Shown here one piece after another: positions 16,039 through 22,369 of a stretch of DNA of 26,774 bases; position 1 is the first letter of the stretch; each line of letters opens with the position of its first letter. The stretch lies in contig JBOHUX010000007.1 in assembly GCA_050734915.1 (NCBI GenBank), positions 1 to 26,774 on the forward strand. The letters run 5' to 3'. Made by a program: the position numbers and the translations under genes. The notes under the pieces were generated by a model. That model was not told where the DNA came from. It searched no databases and saw only the letters and a program-made list of their open reading frames with translations. The DNA comes from JBOHUX01 sp050734915. GTDB taxonomy: Bacteria; Chloroflexota; Dormibacteria; Dormibacterales; Dormibacteraceae.

Positions 16039-17144
16039 GCCGGATGTCCCCCCCCCAGCGTGACCGGCACCTGGGTGGCGGAGCCGTTCCGGGAGAGCGT
16101 GACCGAGACGCGCTGGCTGGGGTGGAAGCGGGCGCGGAGAACTCCGGCCAGCGGCGAGGTCTGGCCGACCGTGACGTCGTCCAACTGCGTGATCACGTCG
16201 CCGGCCTTGATGCCCACCTGCTCCGCGGGGCTGCCCGCGTCCACGGTCTGGACGAGCATCCCCGGGGGCAGGTTGCGGAGCGCCGCCGCGGCCGAGCTCA
16301 GCTCGGTTCCGTCGACACCGAGGATGGGCACCACGAGCTGCCCGTTCTGAACGATCTGCTGCACGTCGGGCTGGACGTCGTTCGCGGCGAGGGCGGCCCC
16401 GACCGGCTGGCCGCTCGCGGTCCCCGCCAGGTCCACGCCCACGACCTGGCCGTCCACATTCAGAAGGGGGCCCCCCGAGCTCGCCGGGCCGATCCCGGCA
16501 TCGGTCTGGATGGTGTCGCTGAACGACTGCGTCCCCGCACCCTTGATCGGATCCGAGATCGTCATCGTGGCGCCGAGCGCACTCACGATGCCGCGTGTCA
16601 CCGCCTGGTGCTCGCTGAGCGGGCCGGCGAGGGCGATCACGGTCTGGCCGGGCTTGAGCGCGCTCGAGCTCCCGAAGCTGAGGGTGGGCAGGTTGCTGAC
16701 CGACTCCATCTTGAGGACGGCGACGCCGGTGGCGCAGTCGAAGTCCAGCAGGCGGGCGCTACGCGCCTTGGTATCGCCGCGGATGAGGATCGTGAAATTG
16801 CTGGCGTGGGCGACGAGATCGACGTTGGTGACCACCTCTCCGTCACTGGTGACCAGGAAGCCCGAGCCATAGGTCGGCGAGGCGCCCCTGTTCTGCGTCA
16901 CCACCGTCACCACCGCGCGGAGCGCCTTGGCGGCGACCTGCTCGACCGCGTTCTGCTCAGTGATGGTGACGCGGCTGCCGAGGTCCACGGTCTGCGGGTT
17001 GGTCTTGGCCTGGAGGTGGAGGACGCCCACCGTGACCCCGGCGGCGACGCCCGCGCTGAGTACCCCGGCGATGAGGACCAGGGCCAGCATGGCGGCCGGT
17101 CTCGGCCCGCGCGGCCGTGACTCGGGCCCCGAGGGCTCGATCAC
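16029..17144 (-). CDS. HtrA/DegP-like PDZ protein with degenerate catalytic triad
   Basis: This 371-residue membrane-anchored protein has one N-terminal helix (about residues 18-42), a trypsin-like S1C domain (about 65-260) and one C-terminal PDZ domain (about 275-362). The nucleophile segment is kept: TDAGIGPASSGGP with Ser223. The position of the catalytic His (usual TNAHVV) is Asp109 in TNVDLV. The catalytic Asp (usual TDLAVLK) is Gly140 in TGVAVLK. His113 is nearby but out of register. It is therefore probably a proteolytically inactive paralogue that may act as a sensor or chaperone. The GTG start overlaps the GNAT stop as GTGA and also has TAGAAT six bases upstream. Confidence 0.88.
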   Translation of the reverse strand: MIEPSGPESRPRGPRPAAMLALVLIAGVLSAGVAAGVTVGVLHLQAKTNPQTVDLGSRVTITEQNAVEQVAAKALRAVVTVVTQNRGASPTYGSGFLVTSDGEVVTNVDLVAHASNFTILIRGDTKARSARLLDFDCATGVAVLKMESVSNLPTLSFGSSSALKPGQTVIALAGPLSEHQAVTRGIVSALGATMTISDPIKGAGTQSFSDTIQTDAGIGPASSGGPLLNVDGQVVGVDLAGTASGQPVGAALAANDVQPDVQQIVQNGQLVVPILGVDGTELSSAAAALRNLPPGMLVQTVDAGSPAEQVGIKAGDVITQLDDVTVGQTSPLAGVLRARFHPSQRVSVTLSRNGSATQVPVTLGGGHPACA

Positions 17145-17662
17145 GAGAGAATTCTAGATGGGTGGGGCGGACGGTCCGTCGCCGGATACCAGGTCAGGAC
17201 CAGTTGCCGGTTGGGCGCGAATCCCGACCTCCGGTAGAGGCGGACGGCACCCTCGTTCTCGGGCCGGGTCCAGACATAGCCGAGCGTGACCCCGCGCTCC
17301 TGGAAGAGCCGCACCGCACGCTTGACGAGCGCCTCGCCGATGCCGCGCCCGCGATGGGGCGCGCCCACGTAGAGCTCGGCCACCTCGCCCTCGAGCCCCG
17401 TGCCCGGGTCGAACAGCACGCACCAGCAGAAGGCGGCCAGGCCGTCCCCCTCCCGGACCGCAAACACGACGTTCTCACCCTGGAAGCGGCCCGGGATCCG
17501 GTCCACGGTCAGCTCGGCCTGGGCTCGCGTGAGCTGGGGATGGTCCTCGAAGTGCGGCTGCTCCTCCAGGTAGAGGTCGACGAGAAGGCGCCTGATCAGC
17601 CCGTGCTCGCCTGCGTCGAGCGCCTCGATCGCGATCGGCTCGCCGGGCGGGCGGGGGTCCAC
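17141..17662 (-). CDS. GNAT-family N-acetyltransferase
   Basis: This 173-residue protein has a single GNAT domain. The core is AELYVGAPHRGRGIGEALV, where RGRGIG is the pyrophosphate-binding loop for acetyl-CoA, followed by a basic helix. The C-terminal NEGAVRLYRRSGF motif is the usual beta5-alpha4 segment. The substrate is unknown. The start is GTG at 17662, with TAGCAT ending seven bases upstream and no spaced Shine-Dalgarno. The stop overlaps the HtrA-like gene as GTGA. An insertion sequence begins 15 bases upstream of the start codon, right behind the -10 box. Confidence 0.9.
   Translation of the reverse strand: MDPRPPGEPIAIEALDAGEHGLIRRLLVDLYLEEQPHFEDHPQLTRAQAELTVDRIPGRFQGENVVFAVREGDGLAAFCWCVLFDPGTGLEGEVAELYVGAPHRGRGIGEALVKRAVRLFQERGVTLGYVWTRPENEGAVRLYRRSGFAPNRQLVLTWYPATDRPPHPSRILS
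17151..17156 (-). promoter_or_regulatory. Putative leaderless -10 element of the HtrA-like gene
   Basis: TAGAAT on the minus strand ends six bases before the GTG start, inside the 3' end of the GNAT gene, with no Shine-Dalgarno. Spacing fits transcription starting at the GTG itself. Confidence 0.5.
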
Positions 17663-17669
17663 CCCTCGA

Positions 17670-17675
17670 ATGCTA
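17670..17675 (-). promoter_or_regulatory. Putative leaderless -10 element of the GNAT gene, abutting an IS
   Basis: TAGCAT on the minus strand ends seven bases before the GTG. Its TAG is part of the CTAG that appears as the IS target duplication, so everything upstream of the box is now IS sequence. At a 17-base spacing the IS offers CTGATC as a weak -35. Confidence 0.45.
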
Positions 17676-17678
17676 GTG

Positions 17679-17704
17679 TGAACAGCTCACAAGATCAGGC
17701 GACA
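17679..17704 (+). repeat. Left terminal inverted repeat of the IS
   Basis: Begins TGAACAGC and ends AGGCGACA. It pairs with the right repeat with three mismatches (positions 9, 13 and 18 of the repeat). The outer part also holds a short palindrome, TGTGA-ACAGC-TCACA. Confidence 0.8.
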
Positions 17705-17776
17705 CCTGGGAGGTAGCGCCCGGACATAGGACGACCCCATTCTGTGGGTGCTTCACGCCACACAGGAGGGGTCGCC

Positions 17777-18758
17777 ATGACTAAGGATGACCGGTTCTAC
17801 CTGAACCGCGTCGCGCTCTTCGCTCACGTCGACAAGGTTGGGGTCAGCCAGGCCTGCCGAGACTTCCAGGTTCACCGCTCCAGCTACTACCGCTGGCGTC
17901 GGCAGGTTGAGCGCCAGGGCCTCGACATGCTGCGGCCGCGGGAGCGCCGGCTCCCTCGAATGCCCAACCAGTTCCCGGCCTGGGTCGAGCAGAAGATCGT
18001 CACGTTTGCGCTTGCCCATCCCGGCCTCGGCCCTGGTCGCCCAGCTGGCCCATCCCAACCCGCTGGGCGAGATCCCGGTCTCGGGCTCGGGCGTCCTCAA
18101 GGTCCTGCACCGGCATGGGCTGGGCACCCGCCAGCGCCGCCTGGCCTTCATCGCCGGCTACGAAGCCCCGCCCGAGCGAGAGCCACCACCTCGGCCAGTC
18201 CCGCTTCATCTTGAAGCTGACCGCCCTGGCGATCTGGTCCAGGTCGACTGCTTCCACATCGGGACTCTGAGCGGGACCAAAGGCAAGGTCTGGCAATACA
18301 CGGCCGTTGACGTCGCCAGCTCTTTCATCTGGGCCCAGGTCCACCGCACCGAGCGCAATCCCTCCGCCCGCTTCGCGACTGCTTTGGTTCGCCGAGTTGC
18401 CAAAGAGCTCGCTGCCGCTGGCTGGCGACTCCGGGCCATCACCACCGACAACGGTCAGGAGTTCCGCTCCTTCGAGTTCCAGGACGCAGTCGCGGCCCTT
18501 GGCATCGAGCCACGCTTTATCCGGGCCGGTCGCCCGCAGACCAATGGAGCCGTGGAGCGGGCTCACCGGACAGTGCTCGAAGAGTGCTGGCGCCCAACCT
18601 TTGCCCGCTCCCTGGTGCCGCGCTACACGGCGCTCAGACGCGACCTCGCCGACTACCTCGGCTACTACAACTACGAGCGCGCCCACACCGGCCGGCGGAG
18701 CGCCGGGCGCACCCCCGCCGAGATGGTCTACGGTGCTCGGAAGATGCGCCCGCGATGA
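17777..18758 (+). pseudogene. IS481-type DDE transposase, disrupted by a frameshift
   Basis: The ATG at 17777 follows an AGGAGGGG site. The first part encodes a helix-turn-helix (SQACRDFQVHRSSYYRWRRQ). At about 18030-18036 the frame shifts by +1, and the integrase core continues in the next frame (VAQLAHPNPLGEIPVSGSG). The catalytic triad is complete: Asp in GDLVQVDCFH, Asp in ITTDNGQEF, Glu in PQTNGAVERAHR. It ends at TGA 18758. IS481 transposases are normally a single frame, and no A-rich slippery heptamer is present, so this is more likely an inactivating indel than programmed shifting. A sequencing error cannot be excluded. Confidence 0.85.
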
Positions 18759-18766
18759 GGGTCACC

Positions 18767-18792
18767 TGTCGCCTCATCTCGTGCGCTGTTCA
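18767..18792 (-). repeat. Right terminal inverted repeat of the IS
   Basis: The reverse complement begins TGAACAGC and ends AGGCGACA, matching the left repeat at 23 of 26 bases. Its outermost TGA is the present stop codon of the histidine kinase gene. Confidence 0.8.
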
Positions 18793-20070
18793 GCCTAGAT
18801 GGCGTCCGACCTCGATCGGCTTCCTGGAGGGAGGGTGATCCGTGGGCAGGATGACCCTGACCAGGAGGCCGGGCTGGTTTTCCAGGAGATGGATCTGTCC
18901 CTTGTGAGCGTCCACCAGCCAGCGGGCGATGGCGAGACCCAGGCCCGCACCGGCGGTTGAGCGCCAGTCCCTCAGCCTGTGGAACCTCTGGAAGGCGTGC
19001 GGGCGCATCTGCTCCGGGATGCCAGGCCCGTCGTCCGCCACGTCGAGGACCACCGAGCGCGGCGACCTGGTGACGCTGACGTCGATCCTGGTGCCTGCCG
19101 GCGTGTGTGAGGCCGCGTTGTCGAGCAGGATCAACAACAGCTGCCTCAACCGGTCCGGATCGGCTTCGATCCAGCCGCCCGCGAGATGGCCCAGGTGGAT
19201 CGCGGACCCCTGGCCGCGCGCGGCCTGGCTCATGTCGGCCGCCGCTTGCCGTACCAGGCTGTCGAGGTCGACGGGCTCTCGACGCAGCGGAAGCTGATCG
19301 GAGTCGGCCCGTGCCAAGGTGAGCAGGTCGTCGATGAGACGCCCCATCCGGGTCACCTCGGCCGCCGCTGAGCGAACCTCCTCGGCGTTCTGATCGATGG
19401 TCTGCTCAGGATGCTTGCTCAGGACCTGAAGGGCGGCGTCGACGATCGTCAGCGGCGTCCTCAGCTCATGTGAAGCATCCGAGGTGAACCGGCGCTGGCG
19501 CTCGAATGCCGCCTGGACGGGGACGAGCGCCCTACCCGCCAGCAGCCAGGCCGCCAGCCAGCTGAGAACCAGGCCGACGACGGCGACGCCGATCAGCACC
19601 ATCAGCGCCTCCTGCTCGACCCGGCGCACCGGCGCCAGGCTCTGCTCGACCTGGAGGACCGCGGTCTGGCCCCCCCCGTCCTTGACAAGCTCGGAATCGA
19701 CAAGCACTTCCTGGCCGCTGAGGTCGAGCTGGGCCACCCCGCCTCGCCCGGCGGCGGCCCTGACCGCCGCGCCCCTCAGACCCGATGCGGGTAGATGGCC
19801 GGGGTTGAACAGCAGCCGGCCGCCGGTGCTCCAGATAAGGTAGACGGCATCCGCCGCATAGCCCGCGTGCTCGGACCTGAACCGAAGGTCGCCATGCTCG
19901 GAGAGTTCGCGCGCCGCCGTCTGGGCGCGCCCCTGGAGCGCGCCGGACTCCTGCTGGGTCAGCAGCCGGTCCAGCACCGCCAGGGCCCCGCCGGCGAGCA
20001 GCGCAATGACCAGGAGCACGACTCCGAAGTTGATCAGCGCCAGCCGCCGGCGAAGGTGCCGGAACATCAC
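18790..20070 (-). CDS. Sensor histidine kinase (EnvZ/PhoR-like)
   Basis: This 426-residue inner-membrane kinase has helix 1 at about 12-33, an extracytoplasmic region of about 120 residues, and helix 2 at about 156-178. The HisKA domain has the phosphorylated His201 in SDASHELRTPL, and the HATPase_c domain shows LLILLDNAASHTPAG, ADDGPGIP and GAGLGLAIA. No full HAMP domain is obvious between helix 2 and the H-box. GTG at 20070 overlaps the response regulator stop as GTGA; ATG at 20067 is an alternative. The last residues and the TGA stop lie at the IS terminus, so the original C-terminal tail has been replaced, well after the ATPase domain. Confidence 0.94.
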   Translation of the reverse strand: MMFRHLRRRLALINFGVVLLVIALLAGGALAVLDRLLTQQESGALQGRAQTAARELSEHGDLRFRSEHAGYAADAVYLIWSTGGRLLFNPGHLPASGLRGAAVRAAAGRGGVAQLDLSGQEVLVDSELVKDGGGQTAVLQVEQSLAPVRRVEQEALMVLIGVAVVGLVLSWLAAWLLAGRALVPVQAAFERQRRFTSDASHELRTPLTIVDAALQVLSKHPEQTIDQNAEEVRSAAAEVTRMGRLIDDLLTLARADSDQLPLRREPVDLDSLVRQAAADMSQAARGQGSAIHLGHLAGGWIEADPDRLRQLLLILLDNAASHTPAGTRIDVSVTRSPRSVVLDVADDGPGIPEQMRPHAFQRFHRLRDWRSTAGAGLGLAIARWLVDAHKGQIHLLENQPGLLVRVILPTDHPPSRKPIEVGRHLG

Positions 20071-20756
20071 CTGTTGAGCATGTACCCGACCGACCGCACG
20101 GTGCGGATCATCGCCTGTCCCCGCTCGCGGCCGAGCTTGTCACGCAGGTAGTGGATGTAGATGTCGACGACATTGGACCTAGGGTCGGCGGCGTAGCCCC
20201 AGATGCGCTCAAGTATGCGTTCCCTGGTCAGGACCTGGCCTGGGTGGCGCATGAACAGCTCCAGCAGTCTGAACTCCTGGTCGGTCAGCTGGAGAGGGCG
20301 CCCCGCCAGTCGCGCCTCGCGGCGGGTCGGGTCGAGCAGCAGCTCTCCAGCCTGGAGCTGCCCGCCGCGAGGCTGCTCCCTTCTGAGCTGGGCACGGATC
20401 CTGGCCAGCAGCTCCTCGAACGCGAACGGCTTGACGAGGTAGTCGTCGGCGCCGGCATCGAGGCCGCTCACCCGGTCCGAGACGGCGTCTCGAGCCGTCA
20501 ACATGATCACCGGCGCTCGGAGCCCGGCTCCCCGGAGCCGCCGGCAGACCTCCAGGCCGTCGATGTCCGGCAGCGCCAGGTCGAGGACCACCGCGTCCGG
20601 CTCGGCCGACATGCCCGCCGCCAGTCCCGCATGGCCGCTGAACTCCAGGTGGGGAAGGTAGCCTTCCTCCCGGAGCACGCGCTCGATCAGGTGGGCCAGC
20701 GCCGGCTCGTCCTCCACGACCAGGATCGCCGGGCCGGCGGCGCCCCGGACTGGCAC
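20067..20756 (-). CDS. OmpR/PhoB-family response regulator
   Basis: This 229-residue regulator has a receiver domain with phospho-acceptor Asp59 (VVLDLALPDIDG), Thr87 and Lys109 (DYLVKPF). It is followed by a winged-helix DNA-binding domain (LTDQEFRLLELFMRHPGQVL; VVDIYIHYLRDKLG; IRTVRSVGYML). It precedes and overlaps the kinase gene, so they form a cognate pair. The GTG at 20756 has TACCAT ending eight bases upstream and a GGAG four bases upstream. Its signal and targets are unknown. The divergent phosphoesterase is the obvious candidate target because the shared upstream region holds an inverted repeat. Confidence 0.95.
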   Translation of the reverse strand: MPVRGAAGPAILVVEDEPALAHLIERVLREEGYLPHLEFSGHAGLAAGMSAEPDAVVLDLALPDIDGLEVCRRLRGAGLRAPVIMLTARDAVSDRVSGLDAGADDYLVKPFAFEELLARIRAQLRREQPRGGQLQAGELLLDPTRREARLAGRPLQLTDQEFRLLELFMRHPGQVLTRERILERIWGYAADPRSNVVDIYIHYLRDKLGRERGQAMIRTVRSVGYMLNR

Positions 20757-20764
20757 GACGCTCC

Positions 20765-20770
20765 ATGGTA
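20765..20770 (-). promoter_or_regulatory. Putative -10 element of the two-component operon
   Basis: TACCAT on the minus strand ends eight bases before the GTG start of the response regulator. A GGAG within the same eight bases could also serve as a ribosome-binding site, so leaderless initiation is less certain here. Confidence 0.4.
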
Positions 20771-20791
20771 GCTGCGAAGAGTGGGAATCTC

Positions 20792-20837
20792 ATTGGAGCG
20801 CGGGTGAGGCTCGGCCACGCCCCGATTCGACTCCAAT
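20792..20837. promoter_or_regulatory. Inverted repeat in the divergent regulator-phosphoesterase region
   Basis: ATTGGAG (20792-20798) and CTCCAAT (20831-20837) form perfect seven-base arms separated by 32 bases. The repeat lies between the two outward-facing -10 candidates. It may be an operator, possibly for the response regulator, but chance cannot be excluded. Confidence 0.3.
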
Positions 20838-20847
20838 TCCGATCGCC

Positions 20848-20853
20848 TAATCT
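20848..20853 (+). promoter_or_regulatory. Possible -10 element facing the phosphoesterase
   Basis: TAATCT on the plus strand is followed six bases later by a CTG (20860) that would open the frame encoding a signal-peptide-like sequence. Spacing matches the leaderless pattern seen elsewhere in this window, but a leaderless CTG start would be unusual. Confidence 0.25.
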
Positions 20854-20976
20854 CGGGGCCTGCCTGCATCGCCCTGCCGGAGGCGGCTGAAGGTCCTCCG
20901 GGTCGCGGCAGGCCTTCCGGGAGTGGCGGCGCTGGCCGCCCGCGGCTCATCGTCGGCGCCGGCCCACCCTGGCCCC
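20851..20976 (+). other. Signal-peptide-like coding segment out of frame with the phosphoesterase
   Basis: In the frame beginning at 20851 (TAA immediately before), the translation contains CRRRLKVLRVAAGLPGVAAL, then a Ser/Ala/Pro-rich stretch. This is a typical basic n-region, hydrophobic core and linker. The catalytic domain continues in another frame from about 20980-21005 onward. No ATG, GTG or TTG opens the segment ahead of the basic region. It probably marks the true 5' end of the phosphoesterase gene, separated from it by an indel. Confidence 0.45.
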
Positions 20977-21047
20977 GGGGCATCGCGGGCTCCGGCGCCA
21001 ACCCCATTCGCCACGTCCTCCCGGCCACCGGAGCCAGCCATGTCTTC

Positions 21048-21761
21048 GTGATCGTGATGGAGAACAAGTCCTTCGACGACGCCATGCAGGGCTCCTTCAC
21101 CGCGTCGATGGCTGAGCGGTACTCGGTGGCGACCAACCATCACGCGGTCGCCCGCCCGAGCCTGCCCAACTACCTGGCCCTGACCCCGGGCCCGACCTGG
21201 GGGATCACCGACGACGGCTACCACCGGCTCCCTCCCGAGGAGGTCGGCCACCAGCTTACCGAGGCCGGCATCCTCTGGCGCGCGCACATGGAGAGCGTGA
21301 CCGGCGGCCGCTTGTCCAGCCGTTACCCCTATGCGGTCAGGCATGATCCCTTCGCCTGCTACGGAGGCTCCTGCTCCACGAACGCGGTGCCTCTGACAAG
21401 GCTTCGATCGGACCTCCAGGGCTCGACGCCGCGCTTTACCTGGATCACGCCCAACCTCAGTGACGACACCCATGACTGCCCACTGAACGTGGGCGATTCC
21501 TGGCTGCGCTCGACAGTGCCGGGGATCACTTCCTCGCCGGCCTGGCAGGCGCTCGGTGTCCTCTTCATCGCCTGTGACGAGGCCGAGAGCTCGGGCGACA
21601 ACCATGTCGCGACGCTGGTCATCGCGCCTCACCAGCTCCGGCACGCGAGCGCGCGCCACTACGACCACTATTCGCTCCTCGCGACCGTCGAAGACGAGCT
21701 CGGCGTTCCCCGTCCGGGGCGAGCCGCCCAGGCGACCCCGATGGACGACCTGCTTCCCTGA
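21048..21761 (+). CDS. Phosphoesterase / acid-phosphatase family protein, 5' end disrupted
   Basis: The protein resembles the phosphoesterase family that includes non-hemolytic phospholipase C and AcpA-like acid phosphatases. Motifs are VIVMENKSFDDAM (metal and nucleophile region), SLPNYLALTPG, ITPNLSDDTHDC and CDEAESSGDNHVATL with the late metal ligands. The GTG at 21048 starts inside the first beta strand, because HVF in the same frame just upstream belongs to the domain. The frame is open back to 20808 without a usual start. A secretion signal is encoded in another frame upstream, so the gene is either frameshifted or uses an undetected start. Export followed by hydrolysis of phosphoesters is the likely role of the intact gene. 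Confidence 0.8.
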   Translation: MIVMENKSFDDAMQGSFTASMAERYSVATNHHAVARPSLPNYLALTPGPTWGITDDGYHRLPPEEVGHQLTEAGILWRAHMESVTGGRLSSRYPYAVRHDPFACYGGSCSTNAVPLTRLRSDLQGSTPRFTWITPNLSDDTHDCPLNVGDSWLRSTVPGITSSPAWQALGVLFIACDEAESSGDNHVATLVIAPHQLRHASARHYDHYSLLATVEDELGVPRPGRAAQATPMDDLLP

Positions 21762-22367
21762 TGCGATCCGTCAGCGCTCGATGGAGCTAGGAATGGAGTT
21801 TGCCAGGGCAGGGTCGCCAGGGCGAGAGCCAGGCCCACCAGCAGCGATGCCACGACCAGCGAGCGCCGGGTGAGCGCGCCCGGCACCGCGCCATCACGCC
21901 GGATGTCCGCGAGGGCCAGCTGGGGCGCGCGGGCCAGGTATCCCAGCACGTGGACGGATGTCGAACCGAACCAGATCACGAAGCTCAGCTTGTGGGCGGT
22001 GAGCCAGATGGCTCCGAAGCGGAGACCGAACAGCCAGAGTTCGATCCCGGTCGCGATCACGAGGATGGTGGACGCGACCACGACCGGCGCGATGAGGCGG
22101 AGCAGGAGCTGCGGCGGCCCGGCGGCCCGGTAGCGCGGATCGCCCGTGTAGTAGCGTAAGGAAGCGGTAGCCGGTGCTCGCCATCTTGAGAAGGACGGGC
22201 GGGATGAGGAGGAAGCCGAAGAAGAAGTGCGCCCCCAAGAGCCGGCGGATGGCCAGGATCGTGAGTCCCTCGATCGCCAGCAGGGCGGCGAGGACCACCC
22301 CGGTCGAGCCGGTGAGACGGGCATTTGCCTCCACCCCCGCCTCGCGGGCGACGTGCGTCCGAGCCAT
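21668..22367 (-). pseudogene. Histidine-containing integral membrane protein, frameshifted; possible b-type cytochrome-like partner of the Rieske protein
   Basis: ATG at 22367 starts two bases after the DoxX-Rieske stop. Helices around STGVVLAALLAIEGLTILAI and AHFFFGFLLIPPVLLKMAST are followed by YRF. The frame then changes at 22154-22160 (CTTACGC on the minus strand, one base too many), and continues LRYYTGDPRYRAAGPPQLLL. Two further helices follow (VVVASTILVIATGIEL; AHKLSFVIWFGSTSVHVLGY), then a last one near LVVASLLVGLALALAT. His residues within or at the ends of helices could bind heme, but this is inference. The tail overlaps the phosphoesterase end on the opposite strand by 94 bases. 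I do not recognise a named family with certainty. Confidence 0.65.
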
Positions 22368-22369
22368 CG

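Larger units (their letters stand above)
17677..18794 (+). mobile_element. IS481-like insertion sequence, about 1.1 kb
   Basis: The element carries one transposase and has terminal inverted repeats. The 26-base left copy (17679-17704) and the 26-base right copy (18767-18792, opposite strand) match at 23 positions; both outer ends read TGAACAGC. The flanking four bases are CTAG on both sides (17673-17676 and 18795-18798), taken as a target duplication. CTAG-centred targets are known for IS481. The two outermost bases differ between ends, so the exact boundary is uncertain by two bases. Its right end supplies the stop codon of the neighbouring histidine kinase gene, and its left end abuts the GNAT promoter. 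Confidence 0.8.

Noticed and set aside
17677..17691. CRP-like palindrome TGTGA-ACAGC-TCACA upstream of GNAT
   Set aside because: The spacer is five bases instead of six, and it lies at the outer end of the IS terminal repeat, which explains it.
18020..18040. Programmed -1 frameshifting in the transposase as in IS3 elements
   Set aside because: The shift needed is +1, there is no A-rich slippery heptamer, and IS481-type transposases are normally a single frame.
20765..20890. A small plus-strand gene starting at ATG 20765
   Set aside because: It would start on the regulator -10 box, has no ribosome-binding site and no recognisable protein features.
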